Positions 45,936 through 58,000 of a DNA stretch of 64,000 nucleotides are shown here, in pieces; the stretch's first letter is position 1, and each line of letters begins with the position of its first letter. Source of the DNA: Beta vulgaris subsp. vulgaris (taxonomy: Eukaryota > Streptophyta > Magnoliopsida > Caryophyllales > Amaranthaceae); assembly GCF_026745355.1 (NCBI RefSeq), contig NC_079210.1:12017523-12081522 (forward strand), written 5' to 3'. Under the pieces are notes generated by a model. The model was not told the origin of the DNA. It did no database searches and was given only the letters and a program-made list of their open reading frames with translations. A program made the translations under genes and the position numbers.

Positions 45936-46499
45936 GAGTCATAGGAAAATAAGTTTTTAATTCTTTGGATTTGATTATTATTATTATTATCATATACTGT
46001 AGGAGATTTTTGTTATTGTTAACTACGGTAAGTTTTAGGAATTTATTTTGGATTCTTGGATGGGGATGATTCATGATTTGGGTATTGAATAATTAAAGCT
46101 GTTCTATTCTTTGATGAATTATTATTGAACAGGGGTCAGATATTAATCGTTTTTTTGTCAAATTATAGTCAATGTAGAAGTATATACTCTTTATTTTGTT
46201 TATTAAAAATAAGGAATTTTTTAAATGTCTGCTTGTTGTTTAATAATGTATATTGATTTTAGTTTGATTCTTTGCTTAGCGATGATTGCAGATATTAAGG
46301 ATTTGAATTTTGGGTATTTGAATAATTGAATCTATATATACCTCAGTTTTATTTGAGTATGGGCAGCAGCAGAACTGCAGCAGTACGACTTAGAGCTGTG
46401 ACTTATTCCTAACTGTTTTAATTTACAACAGGGATTATGAGAAAAAATCTTGGGGGAAATATGAGGGTTTTGAAGGGAGCGCTAGAGTTTTTAGTGTTT
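45936..46499. other. 3' flank of the proline-rich gene
   Basis: Likely 3' untranslated region followed by AT-rich intergenic DNA. No further features supported. Confidence 0.45.
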
Positions 46500-46539
46500 T
46501 TTTAAGGTAAAACGAATATCTTTTGCAAAGTGAGGGAAA

Positions 46540-46950
46540 TTTGGGGATCATGGAGGTCCGACCGGGAGTTGCCCATCCATGGTGGAACACCGGCAAGCCT
46601 AAAATTTTCCAGCTCGAAGAGTGACCGAGTGGGTAACTGAGGGGGCCGACCCGGTCACTTCATTCATGGCAAAGGGGAGCCGACCGGGTGACTGAGGGTG
46701 CCGACCAGGTTTACTTTGGCCGAGTGGGTAGGACGCCACTCGGATAAGGGGCCAATGAGACCCATGATGTCCAAGTGGGGGGCCTTTATTACTTAGTCAT
46801 TTTTTAACTAAGTATGGAAGCGACACGGCAAAAGAGAGAGACCTCCCTTGGCGCTGAGTAGGTAGGATGCCACTCGGATGAGGGGTTAAGGAGCCCCACG
46901 CTGTCCGAGTGGGTGCCTTTGATACTCCGGGTGACTGAGAGTACCTCCAA
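46540..46950. repeat. Repeat with 'gaccgagtgggtaa' units
   Basis: Short degenerate units ('gccgaccgggtgactgaggg', 'ccgagtgggtaggacgccactcgg', 'aggggccaatgagaccc') recur several times. The vocabulary (actcggatgccgag, aatgagcc) resembles the array at 1000-1700, so both may derive from the same Tat-like family. No coding. Confidence 0.45.
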
Positions 46951-47761
46951 AATTTTCTCTCCTCCATTGTTTCTCTTACCTTCAAATTTCTCTCTGCCTT
47001 ATTGTCTCTCATCTCCAAATTTATCTTTCTTCAATTTCTTTTCACCTCCAATTTTTTTTTTTATATTGTTTCTTTCTCTCCTTCAAGTTTGCAACTTTCA
47101 TTGAAATTAATGAATGGCAAAATCACATATTGGAGCCTCGAATTTCATCAATGGTGGAATTAATTTCAGATTTGATAATCAACATTAGAGCTTTTGAAGT
47201 CAAGAGCGGAATCAATGATCAATCATGCAAAAGATGATATAAGAATCAACACTAGCTTTAAATTTTTCTTACCTCCACTGTTTCTTCTGCTCTTCAAAAT
47301 TTCTCTCCCCTCTATTGTTTCTTACCTTTAAATTTCTCTCTTTCATAGTTTCTCTCTTAATATAGTCAATCGAATTAATGAACTGTAAAATATGATTTAA
47401 GAAAATTGATCTTCATCAATGACAAAAATAAATATTGAAGTTTTGAAGTTCATCAATGATTGCACGTATTTTCACATTTGCAAACGATATTGGAATTTCA
47501 AATGAGCAAATGTTAGGATCATTTGAGAAAATGAGCAAAAAAGTTTTTTCATCGGTCATTTGGGCAAAAGTGTCTGCTCATTTTCTCAAATGAGTAGAAT
47601 TATTTGCCCATCTTAGAAAGTTTGTACATTCGAGCATAAACAAATAGAAATGAGTAGAATTTTCTCATTTGGAGAATTTCAAGAAAGCAATGAACAAAAA
47701 TAGTCATGGGTGTACCATGAGCATGGTAGTATTGGATTTACTATAAATTTCTTTGACAATA
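46951..47761. other. Intergenic DNA with CT-rich near-repeats
   Basis: Phrases like 'tttctctcctccattgtttctcttaccttcaaatttctct' recur at about 46957, 47265 and 47300, giving a loose repeat. No gene is supported. Confidence 0.4.
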
Positions 47762-48665
47762 TGATAGAGTATAAATCTATTCCTGGGCCTCAACTATCAG
47801 CTTAAACTTTTGGTTAAGTTGGTCATTTGACATGGTATCAGAGCAATAATCCTCTTAGGGGCTGGACATCCTATCGAGGTAAATCCTTATCCAGTAGCGA
47901 TCAAATACCCAATTTAGACGACCCGCAAACCGGGCTCTGATACCATGTTAATTTTGATATGACGAACAATGGGCCTGGGCATCAACCCAGTACGGAAGAG
48001 GAGAGTTCGGTCCACATACAAGCCCAAAGGAGGTTCCATACTAAAACCAATTGGCGATAAGAGGAGTAACTCCTAATCTTATAAAGTGGGTTATTCTCTC
48101 CTCTTTCTCCAATGTGGGAGACTCACAAGTGGGTTTTCAATGGGTTTCAATACACCCCTTCACTTGTGAGTGTCCTTAGAAATTCAGAGCTAACTGGAAA
48201 GGTCATGCCCAAGCTTAAGCTTTTGGTTGAGTTGGTCCTTTGACATGGTATCAGAGCCATCGCGACATAAAGGTCACGGGTTCGAATCTCCTCCGCCCCT
48301 CCTTTTCTCAGTGGAATATTTAGCGCCAGGTATGAGGGAGACCTGGGCTGCATCCACACTTTAAGCCCAAAGGGCTCTTGCGTGAGGGGCCGTGATATAG
48401 TATAAATCTATTCCTGGGGCCTCAACCATCAACTTAAGCTTTTGTTTGAGTTGGTCCTTTAACATGGTATCAAGAGCCAGCGTGACAAAAAAGTCACTGG
48501 TCCGAATCTCATCCACCCACCCTTTCTCAGCGCCAGGTATGAGGGAGGCTTGTGCTGCATCCACACTTCATGCCCAAAGGGCTATTGCGTTAGGGGGCGT
48601 GATAGAGTATAAATCTATTCCTAGGGCCTCAACCATCAGCTTAAACTTAAGCTTGGGCAAAGGAG
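47762..48665 (+). mobile_element. Tandem TRIM array (four LTR copies)
   Basis: Short LTRs of about 72 bp start TGATAKAGTATAAATCTATT and end TTTRACA. They occur at 47762-47832, partly before 48245, at 48393-48464 and from 48600 (truncated). After three of them follows TGGTATCARGAGC-type sequence (47833, 48246, 48465), the initiator-tRNA-Met primer site of TRIM and copia elements. The short internal segments end with a purine tract (GTGAGGGGCCG, TTAGGGGGCG). There is no coding sequence. LTR-internal-LTR-internal-LTR order suggests unequal recombination. Another element's LTR interrupts the first internal segment. Confidence 0.75.
47934..48163 (-). repeat. Solo LTR plus primer site of another element, inside the TRIM array
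   Basis: On the minus strand the LTR ends 'caaaattaaca' at 47946 and is followed by TGGTATCAGAGC (47945-47934). The LTR body (about 47946-48163) has 'ggttttagtatggaacctcc' and 'tgggagactcacattgg'-like phrases, and a related stretch appears at 54084-54225. The 5' edge is approximate. Confidence 0.55.
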
Positions 48666-49090
48666 ATGATACAAGTGGAATCGTGGAAGGAACTAAGCAT
48701 GCATGGCCTTAGAAAAAAAAACTCGCATCGACTAACAACCTTCATTATAAAGCAAAACTCAGGACAAACTGCAAATCTCGTATCATATATATTCATTAAA
48801 CCAATATATCTGTACAAACTAGTGTATGGAAAGCACATTACTTGTACAAACTACAAAGTATTATAATTTTTTGTCAAGGGGAAAGGGAAGGTAGTAAAGG
48901 AGAATAAAGATCAATAAATACCATCTTCTAATCAAGCAAAATTTTGATTTTTCTTTCATGTACAAATAAATGATTATGTAAACAAAAAGAAACAACAAAA
49001 AATGGTATAAGTGGTTTACTATTTAAGTATTTAGTATAGGATATCAATATGAAGTATCATGTAAGTAAAACTAAAAGTGCAAAGCTTCAA
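48666..49090. other. 3' flank of the ABC transporter gene
   Basis: No coding region. On the minus strand this is the 3' untranslated and downstream region of the ABCA gene; 'aataaa'-type signals are plentiful in the AT-rich stretch 48845-49060. Confidence 0.45.
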
Positions 49091-52000
49091 TTACTGGAAT
49101 ATTGTTTCAGAAATCTGGTTCGGGTTGATAACAAGACCATTAATCTTCTCCCTTTGACCGAATACACTTCGCCGGGTTACAGTGGGTGGTATAGGTAACT
49201 CCACATTTGAAGGAACGGGAACTTCTCGGGAGTGACCTGAAATGCACAAAGCACCAGAATCATCTTGTTCCCAGTACACTTCTACCATAATACCTCTAGG
49301 ATTTTCTGCAGATTCTGTTCCTGGTATCCCCACATATCGAGCTCCAATAGGTATCTGTATGCAAAATTATCAGGGTTTGAGGTCAGTTTAGAAAACTCTT
49401 TTCATTTCTGATCTTATCAGACTGAAGGAATTAAGCACATTTTCATGTTTTGTAATTTGTGACTTTGAACATACATACCTCAACCGAGGTTTCAGATGTT
49501 GTCAGGTTTAAGGTGACCAATTTTCCCTCAGCAGCAGCACTTTCCACCTCGGCTTGTCTTGCAATATTTAGGAAAACTTCTTCCAGACTGGTAAGAGCAA
49601 GCTGGATATCAGCTATACCGAATTCTTCTTCCCTTGCTTGAAGCTCTTCGAAAAACACCTGTTTATAAAATAAATCTTGAAATATTTACTAAGCAACAAG
49701 AGCAGCAATATTTTCAGAAGAAATGAAGTCGATGACAAAGGCTCCGTTTGGTTAGAGAGAATCATACTCAATGGAAAAGGAATTTCCATAATAAACAATT
49801 TCCAAGGAAAACACAATCATTGATCAGTTTACCTTCGGTTGAGTTCCTCGCATAAAAAGTAAGAGAGGAAAAGATGAATATAACTGAAAGGACGTGGATG
49901 GGGGGGAAGGTCTAGAGGAAGGTAAAGAATTGGGAGGAAGTCCCATTCCTTCAAGAATTCAGAAAACTGTTTTTCCACCCCTTACAAACCAAACTAAGGA
50001 AAATGAGAAAAAACACTTTTTTCAAGAAAAATTTTCTGCCTAACCAATCACTTCCTAAATAAATAAAAATGCATATAGAGTTTTACCGTCAATAATTCCT
50101 CTTTTTCATGCGGAATAACAAAAGTGAGGAAGGATTTGTTCTCCTCTTTAGGCACCACACCCAGATGCTGCAACAAGATAAGTGATTAATTAGACAATAA
50201 AACGATGAGTTATAAAGGAATAACTAAGAAGTAAAACATTTAATCCTCTGTAACATACATGCTTAAAGAATTGTTTAACAGGCTCGTGGGAGTTCATATC
50301 AGTTGCATCTCCGTTGGCTGGGGTTCCATTAAGGTTTCCAACAAAGCTCACATTAGCAATGAACCCAGTCCCAAAACGTGATTTCAACCTTATGGAAGTT
50401 CCAATGCATCGGAGTCTTCCTTTAGCCATAATACCAATGCGGTCACTCAATATGTCGGCTTCTTCCATGGAGTGTGTGGTTAGAATAATGGCTCGTCCTT
50501 GTTTTGCATTTTCTATTATGTCCCATACATGTCTCCTGCTAATTGGATCCATACCTGTTGTCTGCAGATTTTATGTAAGGACAAACTTATAGCACATGCT
50601 TCATTCTAATGTATAGATAACAAGATTTGATGAATTGCATGCTTACAGGTTCATCCAATATGATTACTCTGGGATCACCAATGAGTGCAATTGCAACACT
50701 TAGACGTCGTTTCATTCCGCCACTGTAACTTGAAGCTCTCATTTTTGCAGCATTAGTTAGTTTAACCTCTCCCAATGAACTCTGAACAACCTGAATATCA
50801 TAGTAAAAAAAATTGATTTCTATGTGAAGTATGTACACGAAGTTGAAATGATTGTATGTGATCGTAATTAAGAAAGTTTTGAGATCACGGTCTCAAAAAA
50901 ATTATTGAATGAAATGGACAGAATGTCGCATCTGAAGGAACAAGGAACAGATACTATTAAATGTTGAGTTAATATGGGATACATACCGTCGAAACTGTTG
51001 CACCAGGTAGACCTTTTATATTTGCAAAGAGGTAGAGATGCTCTTGACCAGTCAATACATCCCACAGAATATCAAACTAGGGTGCAAGAAATAAGGTAGT
51101 TTAGTTGCTTAACTTGAGGTTGATAGAATTCAGAAGCTGCCATCCTTTATATACACTTAAAATGTAAAATCATAGTGTAAGAAGACTACCTGTGGACACA
51201 CGCCTATCATTCTTCTAATGTTTGACATGCCAACAGAGCTTCGGATAGAATGCCCATGGATCAATGCTGTGGATCAACAATAATATCGAGAAACTTTAAT
51301 TATAGAACTAAAAAAAAAAAGCTAAACAGAAGGTATGAATTCTAAAACTAATTGATACCATCTCCACTGGTCACCGGTGTTATCCCAGTCAAACAATTGA
51401 TTGCAGTAGTTTTTCCAGCTCCATTGGGTCCCAAAAGGCAAAATAGTTGATCCTTAGCAAGATTTACCCATAAGCCCTGGAGAAATTGATGAATCAATTA
51501 TTGTATTAAAAATTCCAGAGCATTAAACCTATGTTACTCAGACACGGATTGAGTGTCTATTCGGATACGGATATCCAAGTGTCCAACTCGGCTATTTTGT
51601 AGAAAAAAGTCAAGTTTTTAGTTTAAAATGAAGTATCCAAGTAAGGTGTCGTTTCGGATAGGACACTGACACGATACCCCATTTTTGAGGTAAATGAAGG
51701 TGTCAGAGTAACAGTGCATTAAACTTACAGGAACCAAATTTCCTGGAATAATCTACAATATGGCCAGCATTTAGGGTGGGAAATGACACATTGTAGGCAC
51801 TGGGGTCCTATGTCCTAGTTTTTCAAAGCAACAAGTAGATAATTTCAATATTTTGGCACAATTTATCTTTCATGTTCATTATCCCCGCATGTTTCCTTGT
51901 CCAAAACATGCAAATTTTAACAGAAACAATAGAAAACATAGGCATAGCTTTTTCTGCTGTTCGTGCATTGGTATTGTCTAACAGAGAAACTGCGAGATTC

Positions 52001-55000
52001 TTTACCCTGAGAGCATGATAAGGAGGGGTCCTCTTGCATTTACAGCATCCAAGACTTGTTGATCCAGGATAAACCTTTGCGAGGCCACGTATTTGGACTG
52101 CAGTATTTGAATCAACACCACCTTCATGTGCTTGCTGTTTTACAGTGACCTCCTCTTGAAGGACATCCTCGTCGTCAGGAGTTATGTGCTCGAGTTGTGA
52201 GGAAGAACCAAAGCAAGTACAAATACCACCCTCTGATGTATCAACATAACAGCTTTTTATTAGCCGGAGAAAGCTAATACATGACATTAGGGAAAACTAT
52301 ATAATATGTAAGGAAAAAAAAGGACTGGTTACCTTCTGACTTGCTTCCGCCTTTGCCGGTCCAATATCCAGGGTACAAGAAGTAGAACACTGATTTCCGT
52401 ACTCCATAAGGGTTTGGAATTATGTTGTCAAAGTAAAGGGCCAAGACAAACCACATAACAAACGTCCCTAAAAGCCATATGAAGACGTCATTCTGTCATG
52501 GGATGAAGCAAGTGATGGTTATTACTAAAACGTCAAAAGAGACCAAGCAAAGATAGAAATATATTTGAAAAGGTACATGCAAAACGGATGAAGATCAGAT
52601 TTAAGAAAATGATTAGTAGAGTATCAAAATATGTAGGATACGACGCACCATTGTTAAAATACAGTCATCATCATTGGGCGCACATCTTGTGCGTCCACTC
52701 CAGCTTATTCCAGGGTCTTGACTTGTCCTAGTTGCATCTGTTAGCATATTAAGAGCCTTGGCGAGCAGATTTGGAGGGTAAAAGGACCATATGACTCTGT
52801 ATGTTTGAGAGAATGAATCACTATATGGAAATCCAAATGCTGTCACGATCTGCACAATATAAGATAACATCAGTGAACAAGCATATTGATTTCCCCAACT
52901 TTTACTTAACCCATAATTCTTAAACGGATTAGAGAAAGTAACCTGGGTGATTAAGCCGATAATAAAGTTGTAGAACCCTATGTTTGTGGCTGAAGATGAC
53001 TGGCTAATGAAGGCTGATAGCGCAAATGCAAAAACCGTCTGATGTAGATAAGAGCAAAAAAGAGCTCAGTGGATGGAAACATTGTAGTATTTTGATGGTT
53101 CAAAATAATTTTTAGCCAATATTATGTTATGTGATCTCAAATCAGCAGTGAAAATGAGCTGATAAATCACCAGAAAAAAAAAAAAACAGGAAACTCACCA
53201 TGTTCAATTGGAACAGAAAGAACACGAGAAACAATATTGCAAAGTTGTTGTGCAGGAAAAAATCAAACTGAAACATCATCCCAAATAGTACGATAAAAAT
53301 TGATGAAACAACCACAAGAACGCCCTCCCAAGCTAGCCAAGACAACCAATAGGCAGTATCATACAGGCCCATCATACTCATCGCCTGAAAAAGGAACAAC
53401 ATAAATTAGAGCTGTAATCTTTAGTGTATTGCAGAGATTTTTTTAAAGAAATTTATTGTACTTCATTTGACTGTTTTAAGAATAGGGAAATAACCTCTCG
53501 AAGTTTTAGTTCTTTCTCCATCACCAGGGAACTCAATTGGAACACAAAACCAAACATGGCAACTGCGAGGAAAAAGGTTGGACCGATAGTGCCAATAGCA
53601 GAGAAGGGGTCTTGAGGAGGGTGTGCAAATTCCTTTAAACCTACTGTCCAGCTAAAATTTGGATCTGAGCAAACAAATAATCCAAACATAGAGCATAATT
53701 GGTTAAACATCACAATAAGCAGATAGTGCTAAAAGAAAGGATCATGAAGAGTAGCAGAAAATGAAAGATACCTCCAATAAGAAATCTCGCCATCTCACGT
53801 TCTGCAGCAATCTGTAGTGGAATCTGAAACTTGAATGCAGGATCTTCATACTTCCCTCTTTGTTGTACTGCTGTGGAATTAGTTTGAACACCATAGCTTA
53901 TTGTTGTCCCATTTCTCTCTATGAAATGCAACGCGCCTGGACTATACATGGGCTGGTTAAGAAACCATGCATCAACCTCAGCTTCTGTTGTAAAGCTTCT
54001 AACCTGGATAAGCAAGTGGAACTTGTAAAGCTGACTCAACCTGAATGTCATTGTGGTCTAAGATACATTACTTACATTGAGCATGAATGATAGTTCGGTC
54101 CACTTACAAGCTCAAAAGAGGTTTCATACTAAAACCAATTGACAATAGTAGGAGTAACTCCTCTCGCTTATAATATAGTATTTTCTCTCCTTTTTCTCCA
54201 GTGTGAGACAACTCACATGTGCATAACGAACATGCAACTGTTTCTAGTAACAAGGTGGTAAATGAGTCGTCTAGATCAAGTTCGGTTCATATCATATCTG
54301 AGTGATAAGTCATTCACTTTGATTTGAAATTATATTATTGAGATGTATTGCTAATCAGACTACAATGATAAATCAATAGATAATTCTCATATCAATTTTT
54401 CGAAGTCGATTTGGATAATTTTCTATGAGGATTAGAATGCGAATCTATAACTTTGAGTATCAATCTAATTTAAATCGGGTAACGTATATCAAAACGTCAA
54501 TTCTATCAAGTTGAGTGTGGTTCATGTTATAATTGGTGTGTGATTAGTCACTCACTTCGATTGCAAATTATATTAGATCATAACCTAGTTTATTGCTAAT
54601 TAAATTAAAAATGATATACCAACAAATACTTATGCTTCCTGAATTAGTCATGACAAATCGAGTCAGTATCAGTATGGGTACTTTATTCTTTTGAAGATGA
54701 AACTTTTACACTATTTATGTACCAACTTTAATCACAAATTTTTATTATTAGAGTTGTACATATGTAAAATGCTATTACAGTAGTCTTAACAAATATTTTC
54801 AGACAGTTTAACTTTTAAAATTTTTGTACGCCAAAAATTGAATTTATATGTCACCAAAATTGTGCAGTGATGAAAGTGAATGTATTGCATTAATGTTCAA
54901 TTGGATGTAGGAGTATTAGATTTCAGTAAGAATTTATTTTAATTGGTAAAAGTTGGTATAAAGAATCAATCTTAATCAATAATATTAGTATTTAATTAGT

Positions 55001-58000
55001 AAAATCAATCTTGAGACTAAAAATTAGTAACTACATACAAGAAAAAACCACATAAAACAAAATAGTCGGTTTCAATCACGAAATGACACTAATGCTTATG
55101 TGTAAACAGGATCACGTAGGAATGTGAAATCTCAATTATCATAAACAATGAAAGTTTGACTATCAAATAGTCTTACCTGTTGCATAGTAGAGGTTGTCAA
55201 TCGTCATCCGTGGCTTTAAGCTAATATACTTCCTCTATTTCATAATACTTGCTACACTTTTTATTGTTGGAAGTTTTAGATTACTTGCTATATTTTTTTT
55301 TTGGAAATAAACTTTCTCTATCTCTCTACTCTCACATGGGTCCCTTTCCTTTTTACTCTCTACCTCTCTCTTATCCAAAAATTGCCTAAGAATGCGTGAA
55401 TTGAGGAGCATAGTGAGTAAAATGAAACGGAGGAAGTACTAAAATCTTAACTACTAAATCAAATGATATTTAGTGTTATTATTTTAAAGTACAATATTAA
55501 TAAATGAAAATCTTCTTTATTCGGATTATAGTCCGACCCAATAACGAATCTATACAAATATATTAAAAGGCATTCCTATCGAAGGAACGGTGCCACGTGG
55601 CACTCTTCTCAGATTTCAATACACATGCTTATAATCTCAATAAAAAATATCAACAATGTGTAGTTACTAGGATTTGAACACGTGACCATTGAAATGAAAT
55701 GTGAGAGTTTAATCACTAATCCAATACAATTTTAATGCTTAAAGTTTCAAAGTAAAACATAATAAAGTCTCATAATTATATGTAATTATAAAATCATGTA
55801 GACAAGCTTTTTGATCTTTAACCCTCTTATTAATTAATAACATTTGTTTACGCGAATCTCATTGAAATTATTACTTTTATCCCCAATTCCTCAGAAGTTT
55901 TTTTTTTGAACAATTTATCATGCCATAATGTCCACTTTTCAATTTCGTACTAGACAGAATATTACGAAAAGCTGATAGAATCAAATATGAAATTTACGAA
56001 TAATATATTTAATAATTATAAATGACCCGGGGCATTGCCGGGGATAAAATACTAGTTTATAATAGAAAAAAGAAGTAATATTTTTGTTGAGAAACAGTGG
56101 AATGAGCAATTCCACTGTTCACATGTGTGAAGTCCACTGTTCACATATTGTGCGAAGTCTATTTTTCCTGCGTGCATTTAATGCATGTCAGGTAAATTTC
56201 TCCGGTGTTGAAAATTTTGCAATTGTGCACAGTAGAAACTTTGCCTATATATACCAGTGTAAGAAATCAGTTTTACACATCAATGCAATATACAATACTC
56301 TCTGATATATTTGCATAACTTCTCTCTCTATTTCTCACAACACGTTATCAGCACGAGTGTTCTACCGGAAATTTTTTTTAAGGTATCTTTAAAATTTTTA
56401 CATCCATTTTGTTTTTAAGTTTAAATTTTTCCAAGCCCAACCTTTTTTACTACCCGAATATGGACCAACAAAGTAACGGGATTAACATTGTTTTACACAA
56501 TGTCTCTGTCTCGGGTATTTATTTTTGGATAGAGCGAAACAATGTGCCATTCACTACCAACCCAGCGAGGGGAACTGTAATACAGCCCCGACCCAGTAAC
56601 CGTAACAACGGTACAAATACTCATACCAGAGAAAACCCACAAACCCCTGTTCCCAACACCAATAATAACCCTCCTATACAACCAGCTGAAAATCAACCTC
56701 CGCCCAGTAATAAAAGAGATAGAGATGAACAGGAAGAAACTAGTAGTAAACGTCACCATACTACTAACGCAGAAAACAAATAATTTTAACGCCACCTTCA
56801 TGGAGGGCAAGGACATTTTATTTACGTTATTTTATTTTATCTGCTCTTAAACCGCCTATATGGACAGGTTAATTTTTTTTATTGCCCCTATATGGACGGC
56901 CTAGTGAAATGATAGCATTATTATGTCTTATATTGCAATAATGTCGTATGTATGCAGGGAACAAGCATTCAGAACATTATTATATATTATTGTCTCTAAT
57001 CTTCTACTTTTTTTGCATTTATAGTTACATATATTATATTACCAATTTACTAGCATGCTCTAATATATATTTGTCAATATTAGAATTTTATTGCGTTGTA
57101 TATTTTTTAACTGTATATGAACTGCACAGTTAGGGATAACCCTCTATAAAAGCGGATTACCATCCCCATTTTCACCACATATCCCTTATCTTCTTCCGAT
57201 TTTTTTCTCTAAACCCACAAATTTTTTTCCTTCTTCCTCAACCTTCCGGCCACCATGTTTAACGCCGACGACAACCGTCCTCCACCCTCATCTTCCTCTT
57301 TTGAAGAGGATTTTAGGAAAATAAAACTCTACTTATTTCTTATAGCCGGTTTCTTTTTCCTCCTCATGGCATTAATGATATATCTCCTAATACATAAATA
57401 GGAGACAAAAAAAAAAAATTCCCCCGGAAGAATGGCGAAAAATGCACATGAATATCAATTTTTTTTGTCTTTAAGTGCATTTTAGGAAGTTTTTTTTTTA
57501 TTCACTTGTTGTATTTTGTTTCTATTTTTGGTATTTTCTTGTTTTTTTTGCTTAGCTTCATTATTGTTGTAGCTATTTTTAGTTTTTTTTGTTTGTATTA
57601 TTTATCTATAATAATAATGATATAAATCAGGGGGAGATAATATATATATGTGATTTATCATCATTACTAATTTCAAATATTTACCTATTTGTAGTCAAAA
57701 GAATGGGAGATCTAGTGAAAAGACAATTTAACATACTAGATCTATCTGGGCAAAAGTTTTTAGAATGGACGGTGGACGCCCAAATGAATTTAAAGGCCCA
57801 AGGACTGGAACATACAATTAAAGATGTGACAACCCAACAAGGGGATGCAACTACAACAGTCGCATCAGTTAAAATTGCGACTGTACAAGAAAAGGCAAAA
57901 GCCTTAGTCCTCCTAAGACATCATTTACATGAAAGTTTAAAAAGTGAATATCTACTTGTGGATGATCCAAAAGAACTATGGGATAGCCTAAATGAAAGAT

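Noticed and set aside
48246..48295. A tRNA gene (A/B-box-like motifs)
   Set aside because: No acceptor stem or cloverleaf could be built, and the motif repeats with the TRIM units.
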